From Streptomyces griseorubiginosus (lineage in GTDB: Bacteria; Actinomycetota; Actinomycetes; Streptomycetales; Streptomycetaceae): a stretch of 64,000 nt of DNA. The translations under genes were made by a program, and so were the position numbers. The notes under the pieces were generated by a model. The model had not been told where the DNA came from. It saw only the letters and a list, made by a program, of their open reading frames with translations, and made no database searches. How positions within the stretch are numbered: position 1 is the stretch's first letter; every line of letters starts with the position of its first letter. The stretch spans positions 62,001 to 126,000 of the forward strand of contig NZ_KQ948741.1 in the NCBI RefSeq assembly GCF_001514195.1, read 5' to 3'. Shown here one piece after another: positions 59,467 to 64,000 of the stretch.

Positions 59467-62064
59467 GTGGATGCCGAGCTGACCAACCGGAGCCGGGACG
59501 CGATCAACGCGGCCAGCAACCGGGCCGTGACCGAGGGACACCCGGACCTCACCCCCGCCCACCTGCTCCTCGCTCTGCTCCAGGGGCAGGACAACGAGAA
59601 CATCACCGACCTGCTGGCTGCCGTCGACGCGGATCAGGCCGCCGTGCGGGCCGGGGCCGAGAAGGCCCTGGCCGCGCTGCCCAGCGTGACCGGGTCCACC
59701 GTCGCGCCCCCGCAGCCCAACCGCGACCTGCTCTCCGTCATCGCCGACGCGCAGGCCCGTGCCAAGGACCTCGGAGACGAGTTCCTCTCCACCGAGCACC
59801 TGCTCATCGGTATCGCCGCCAAGGGCGGACCGGCCGCGGAGGTGCTGACCCAGCAGGGCGCCACCCCGCAGAAGCTGGTGGACGCCTTCCAGAAAGCCCG
59901 GGGAGGGCGCCGCGTGACCACCGCCGATCCCGAGGGCCAGTACAAGGCCCTGGAGAAGTTCGGAACCGACTTCACCGCCGCCGCTCGGGACGGCAAGCTC
60001 GACCCCGTCATCGGACGTGACCAGGAGATCCGCCGGGTCGTCCAGGTGCTGTCCCGCCGTACCAAGAACAACCCCGTCCTCATCGGCGAGCCTGGCGTCG
60101 GCAAGACCGCGGTCGTCGAGGGGCTCGCCCAGCGGATCGTCAAGGGGGACGTGCCCGAGTCGCTCAAGGACAAGCGGCTCGTCGCGCTCGACCTCGGCGC
60201 CATGGTCGCCGGTGCCAAGTACCGGGGTGAGTTCGAGGAGCGGCTGAAGACCGTCCTCGCGGAGATCAAGGACTCCGACGGGCAGATCATCACCTTCATC
60301 GACGAGCTGCACACCGTCGTGGGCGCGGGCGCCGGCGGCGACTCCGCCATGGACGCCGGCAACATGCTCAAGCCGATGCTCGCCCGCGGTGAGCTGCGCA
60401 TGGTCGGTGCCACCACGCTCGACGAGTACCGGGAGCGGATCGAGAAGGACCCCGCCCTGGAGCGGCGCTTCCAGCAGGTGCTGGTCGCCGAGCCGACCGT
60501 CGAGGACACCATCGCCATCCTGCGCGGGCTCAAGGGCCGCTACGAGGCCCACCACAAGGTCCAGATCGCCGACAGCGCGCTGGTCGCCGCCGCCACCCTC
60601 TCCGACCGGTACATCACCTCCCGGTTCCTGCCCGACAAGGCCATCGACCTCGTCGACGAGGCCGCCTCCCGGCTGCGGATGGAGATCGACTCCTCGCCCG
60701 TCGAGATCGACGAACTCCAGCGCGGGGTCGACCGGTTGAAGATGGAGGAGCTGGCGCTGGAGAAGGAGACCGACCCGGCCTCGCGTGAGCGCCTGGAACG
60801 GCTGCGCCGCGACCTCGCCGACAAGGAGGAGGAGCTGCGGGGCCTGACCGCCCGCTGGGAGAAGGAGAAGCAGTCCCTCAACCGGGTCGGTGAACTCAAG
60901 GAGAAGCTCGACGAGTTGCGCGGCCAGGCCGAACGCGCCCAGCGCGACGGCGACTTCGACACCGCCAGCAAGCTGCTCTACGGCGAGATCCCCACGCTGG
61001 AAAGGGACTTGGAGGCCGCCTCGGAGGCCGAGGAGGAGGCCGCCAAGGACACCATGGTCAAGGAGGAGGTCGGCTCCGACGACATCGCCGACACCGTCGC
61101 CGCCTGGACCGGTATCCCGGCCGGGCGTCTCCTGGAGGGCGAGACCCAGAAACTCCTGCGCATGGAGGAGGAGTTGGGCAAGCGGCTCATCGGGCAGACC
61201 GAGGCCGTGCAGGCCGTCGCGGACGCCGTACGGCGCACCCGGGCCGGGATCGCCGACCCGGACCGTCCCACCGGCTCCTTCCTCTTCCTCGGCCCGACGG
61301 GCGTCGGCAAGACCGAACTCGCCAAGGCCCTCGCCGACTTCCTCTTCGACGACGAGCGGGCCATGGTCCGCATCGACATGTCGGAGTACGGCGAGAAGCA
61401 CAGCGTGGCCCGGCTGGTCGGCGCGCCTCCCGGTTACGTGGGCTACGAGGAGGGCGGCCAGCTCACCGAGGCGGTGCGCAGGCGGCCGTACAGCGTCGTG
61501 CTGCTGGACGAGGTGGAGAAGGCGCACCCCGAGGTCTTCGACGTGCTCCTCCAGGTGCTGGACGACGGGCGGCTGACGGACGGTCAGGGCCGTACGGTCG
61601 ACTTCCGCAACGCGATCCTGGTGCTGACGTCCAACCTGGGCAGCCAGTTCCTCGTCGACCCGATCACCAGCGAGGAGGAGAAGAAGGAGCAGGTCCTGGA
61701 GGTCGTGCGGGCCTCCTTCAAGCCGGAGTTCCTCAACCGGCTGGACGACCTGGTCGTCTTCTCGGCGCTCAGCAAGGACGAGCTCGGCAGGATCGCCCGC
61801 CTCCAGATCGACCGGCTCGCCAAGCGGCTCGCCGAGCGCCGGCTCACCCTGGAGGTCACCGACGCGGCCCTGGACTGGCTCGCCGTGGAGGGCATGGACC
61901 CGGCCTACGGCGCCCGGCCGCTGCGCCGACTCGTCCAGACGGCGATCGGCGACCGCCTCGCCAAGGAGATCCTCTCCGGCGAGGTGAAGGACGGCGACAC
62001 GGTCCGCGTGGACGCGTTCGGCGACGGTCTGATCGTGGGGCCGGCGACGGGCAAGACGCTCTGA
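59467..62064 (+). CDS. clpB: Disaggregase ClpB
   Basis: This 865-residue Hsp100 has a Clp-N domain (1-145), AAA1 with Walker A GEPGVGKTA (about 207), a coiled-coil middle domain (about 400-530) and AAA2 with Walker A GPTGVGKTE (about 610). A C-terminal D2-small domain ends it. With DnaK it dissolves protein aggregates. GTG 59467 follows GAGGAGTACGGACAC. The HAIR site upstream ties it to HspR. It is monocistronic. Confidence 0.97.
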   Translation: MDAELTNRSRDAINAASNRAVTEGHPDLTPAHLLLALLQGQDNENITDLLAAVDADQAAVRAGAEKALAALPSVTGSTVAPPQPNRDLLSVIADAQARAKDLGDEFLSTEHLLIGIAAKGGPAAEVLTQQGATPQKLVDAFQKARGGRRVTTADPEGQYKALEKFGTDFTAAARDGKLDPVIGRDQEIRRVVQVLSRRTKNNPVLIGEPGVGKTAVVEGLAQRIVKGDVPESLKDKRLVALDLGAMVAGAKYRGEFEERLKTVLAEIKDSDGQIITFIDELHTVVGAGAGGDSAMDAGNMLKPMLARGELRMVGATTLDEYRERIEKDPALERRFQQVLVAEPTVEDTIAILRGLKGRYEAHHKVQIADSALVAAATLSDRYITSRFLPDKAIDLVDEAASRLRMEIDSSPVEIDELQRGVDRLKMEELALEKETDPASRERLERLRRDLADKEEELRGLTARWEKEKQSLNRVGELKEKLDELRGQAERAQRDGDFDTASKLLYGEIPTLERDLEAASEAEEEAAKDTMVKEEVGSDDIADTVAAWTGIPAGRLLEGETQKLLRMEEELGKRLIGQTEAVQAVADAVRRTRAGIADPDRPTGSFLFLGPTGVGKTELAKALADFLFDDERAMVRIDMSEYGEKHSVARLVGAPPGYVGYEEGGQLTEAVRRRPYSVVLLDEVEKAHPEVFDVLLQVLDDGRLTDGQGRTVDFRNAILVLTSNLGSQFLVDPITSEEEKKEQVLEVVRASFKPEFLNRLDDLVVFSALSKDELGRIARLQIDRLAKRLAERRLTLEVTDAALDWLAVEGMDPAYGARPLRRLVQTAIGDRLAKEILSGEVKDGDTVRVDAFGDGLIVGPATGKTL

Positions 62065-62074
62065 TCCGAGTGGT

Positions 62075-62107
62075 GCGGCGGGGGCCTCCTCCTGGGGCCC
62101 CCGCCGC
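62075..62107. terminator. Terminator of clpB, bidirectional
   Basis: A 12-bp stem (GCGGCGGGGGCC) with a 9-base loop separates the convergent clpB and the gene ending at 62111. Confidence 0.88.
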
Positions 62108-62110
62108 CGC

Positions 62111-62599
62111 TCACAGCGTGAACGCCACGTACCGCACCTCGGTCCAGGTGCGGCTGGTGTAGGTGACGTCGATCTGCACGGAAGCTCGCTCGTTCGCGAC
62201 CGGGCCGGCGGTCAGGCACGAGTCGATCTGGGAGTCGCCGCACTGTGAGGTCCGTAGCTTCGGGCCCTGCGGGAAACTCGCCGCCACCCACGCGTCGAGT
62301 TCGGCGCGCGGCAGGTCGAAACGGGCCTCGTAGCGGGGTCCGGACCCGCCCTGGAGCCCGCACCAGCTGCCGCGCATCCCCGTCGGCACCTTCGCCCCGC
62401 CGAAGGCCAGCGCCTCGGCGCACGAGGTCTGCTTCACGTCCGTGTCGACCGAGTCGTCCGTGAAGAGCCAGGCGATCAGCAGCGCGAGCAGGGCCGCCAC
62501 GACCAGCGTCGGCACGGCGAGGATCGCCAGGAAGACCCCCCATCTGGTCCTGCCCGGCACGTCCTGTTCCGGCACGGTTTCGGTCTCTGTCTGTGTCAT
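62111..62599 (-). CDS. Single-TM protein with extracytoplasmic Cys-containing domain
   Basis: This 162-residue protein has a short acidic cytoplasmic tail, one membrane helix (VFLAILAVPTLVVAALLALLIAWLF) and an outer domain of about 110 residues with five Cys (TSCAEA, GSWCGL, TSQCGDSQIDSCL), four of which could pair as two disulfides. GGGGGAAC lies before ATG 62599. Not recognised; probably a surface or sensor protein. Confidence 0.7.
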   Translation of the reverse strand: MTQTETETVPEQDVPGRTRWGVFLAILAVPTLVVAALLALLIAWLFTDDSVDTDVKQTSCAEALAFGGAKVPTGMRGSWCGLQGGSGPRYEARFDLPRAELDAWVAASFPQGPKLRTSQCGDSQIDSCLTAGPVANERASVQIDVTYTSRTWTEVRYVAFTL

Positions 62600-62740
62600 G
62601 TGTTCCCCCAATGGTCGGACCCCGTTCTACCGGAGCTGTCCGGATCATGTCAGCCCTGGGAGGACAGGGTCCGTCGGGGCTTGCCACCCCCCTCCCCGGA
62701 TGGGGGAGGATGGCGGAATCCGTACGAAGGGAAATTCACG

Positions 62741-63268
62741 GTGACCATCGACCCGTCCTCGATTCCGAACTTCGGGGGCCAGCCCGAGCCGCAGCCCCAA
62801 GGACCGGCGGGCCCCGTCGTCCCGGATCAGGATCTCGTGAAGCAGCTCCTCGACCAGATGGAGCTGAAGTATGTCGTCGACGACGAGGGTGACCTCGCGG
62901 CGCCGTGGGAGCAGTTCCGTACGTATTTCATGTTCCGCGGCGAGGCCGACCAGCAGGTCTTCTCGGTGCGGACGTTCTACGACCGGCCCCACCAGATCGA
63001 CGAGAAGCCGCAGCTGCTCGAGTCGATCGACGACTGGAACCGCCGCACCCTGTGGCCCAAGGTCTACAGCCACACCCACGACGACGGCACCGTCCGCCTG
63101 ATCGGTGAGGCGCAGATGCTGATCGGCACCGGCGTCGCCCTGGAGCACTTCGTGTCCTCCACGGTCAGCTGGGTGCGCGCCGCCATCGAGTTCGACAAGT
63201 GGCTCGTCGAGCAGCTCGGCCTCGAGGAGGAGGTCAACGACGCGGAGAAGCCCGAGGACGACGAGTAG
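62741..63268 (+). CDS. YbjN-domain protein
   Basis: This 175-residue protein has a Pro/Gln-rich start and a YbjN-type domain (FRTYFMFRGEADQQVFSVRT, NRRTLWPKVYSHTHDDGTVR, VSSTVSWVRAAIEFDKWLVE), a fold related to secretion chaperones. GTG 62741 follows GAAGGGA. The acidic tail is typical of actinobacterial members. The function is unknown. Confidence 0.82.
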   Translation: MTIDPSSIPNFGGQPEPQPQGPAGPVVPDQDLVKQLLDQMELKYVVDDEGDLAAPWEQFRTYFMFRGEADQQVFSVRTFYDRPHQIDEKPQLLESIDDWNRRTLWPKVYSHTHDDGTVRLIGEAQMLIGTGVALEHFVSSTVSWVRAAIEFDKWLVEQLGLEEEVNDAEKPEDDE

Positions 63269-63315
63269 TCGTTCCCCGGGACGTTCCGGGTGTTTCGGAT
63301 ATCTCGGATGTCTCG

Positions 63316-64000
63316 CTACAGGGGCGTACCGGCGAGCACGACCAGGTACGCGCCGTAGCCGAACGAGAGCCCGGCCAGGGCAGCGGTCACCACGGCCGCG
63401 TGCCAGGGCCGGGCTCTCGCCGTCCGCACCAGCGCCCGTGCGAGCGGCAGCAGCAGCGGGAACGCGGGCAGCAGGAACCGCGGCTTGGACGCGAAGAACC
63501 CCGACCCGCCGAGCGCGACCAGCAGCAGGACCCCGCTGTAGACCAGCAACGGCAGCGGGGCGCGGTCGGCGAGCAGCAGGGCGAACAGGAGTACGGCGGC
63601 GGCGACCAGCAGCAGGGCCACGGGGAAGACCATCCGGTCGCTGTCCAGCGCCAGGTGCCGTACGAAACGCAGGGACCCCGCGCCCAGGTCGAAACGGGAG
63701 CCCCAGCGGCGCTGCACCGCGAAGTAGCCGCCGAGCAGATCGCCCTCGCGGTGCCCCACCCACAGCACGTACCCGAGCCAGCCCAGCGGGGCGAGCGCGA
63801 CGCCCGTCCACAGCCTGTGGGTAACTTTTCGCCGCGCTCGAACACACCGCACGATCTCGTACGACGCCGTCGCGAGGACCGCCGCGGCGGCCGCGACCCC
63901 GTTGGGCCGGGCCAGCCCGGCGAGCGCGGCCAGTGCGCCCGCCCACACCCAGCGCCCGGTCAGCACGGCGTACAGCGACCAGGCGGCGAAGGCCGTCAGG
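63316..64000 (-). CDS. Integral membrane glycosyltransferase-like protein, 5' end outside the window
   Basis: The C-terminal 227 or so residues are visible and the frame stays open to the window edge. There are at least six hydrophobic segments (WAGALAALAGLARPNGVAAA, LWTGVALAPLGWLGYVLWVG, VFPVALLLVAAAVLLFALLL) and a RPNG motif after the first. A WGSRFDLGAGS loop also fits PIG-V/ArnT-like mannosyltransferases that use lipid-linked sugars. The catalytic Asp region would be in the missing N-terminus, so the family is tentative. Confidence 0.7.
   Translation of the reverse strand, partial: LTAFAAWSLYAVLTGRWVWAGALAALAGLARPNGVAAAAAVLATASYEIVRCVRARRKVTHRLWTGVALAPLGWLGYVLWVGHREGDLLGGYFAVQRRWGSRFDLGAGSLRFVRHLALDSDRMVFPVALLLVAAAVLLFALLLADRAPLPLLVYSGVLLLVALGGSGFFASKPRFLLPAFPLLLPLARALVRTARARPWHAAVVTAALAGLSFGYGAYLVVLAGTPL

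Overview
The window is high-GC actinobacterial chromosome and almost certainly Streptomyces. The evidence is third-position GC bias throughout, many GTG starts, and a dnaK-grpE-dnaJ-hspR operon with HspR-type (HAIR) operators followed later by a HAIR-controlled clpB. It also carries a dCTP deaminase locus, secreted FG-GAP and fibronectin type III proteins, and two integrated mobile elements of types common in Streptomyces.

Layout. 1-3.8 kb: the end of an MFS transporter, a split transketolase and an SDR dehydrogenase, which together look like a carbohydrate catabolic operon. 4-9 kb: a MerR-like regulator, an ECF sigma factor coupled to an anchored Pro/Ser/Thr-rich protein, and a secreted ricin-domain protein with a glycosidase-like C-terminus. 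9.1-9.9 kb: a VapBC-type toxin-antitoxin pair. 10.0-15.0 kb: a decayed element integrated in tRNA-Gly(CCC). It has a 50-bp att duplication, only the C-terminal stub of its tyrosine integrase, and cargo of lower GC: a TIR protein with two small membrane proteins upstream, a DUF4231/SLATT-like membrane protein and a HEPN-like protein. 15.2-16.6 kb: a small Cys-pair protein, dCTP deaminase and a phosphoribosyltransferase. 16.5-25.55 kb: an apparently intact actinomycete integrative element with a GntR repressor, FtsK-like transfer ATPase, Spd-like proteins, HUH replication initiator and serine integrase. It sits inside the 3' end of the phosphoribosyltransferase gene, whose original last codons now lie at 25540-25605. 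25.8-33.5 kb: a degenerate trypsin/FG-GAP secreted protein, a small secreted protein, and a 1315-residue polymorphic toxin with its immunity gene. 33.5-39.8 kb: a Yip1-like membrane protein, an FG-GAP propeller, a membrane Fe-S reductase and a MraY/WecA-like transferase. 39.8-44.1 kb: the DnaK operon. 44.1-53 kb: two paralogous secreted FnIII proteins, a sugar-binding lipoprotein, and the transglutaminase/alpha-E/ATP-grasp operon. 53.3-58.7 kb: five related LuxR-type genes, one hollowed out, beside a small secreted peptide and a Rieske-like protein without iron ligands. 58.9-64 kb: a PPOX-fold protein, clpB, two small proteins and a partial membrane glycosyltransferase-like gene.

The most unusual items are as follows. 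A 373-bp, strongly self-complementary element occurs once in each mobile element and shows compensatory base changes between the copies; it may be a single-strand origin or a structured RNA. The serine-integrase element supplies a substitute C-terminus to its target gene. A compact TIR operon carries two transmembrane partners. In the translationally coupled LuxR array, one member has lost its core.
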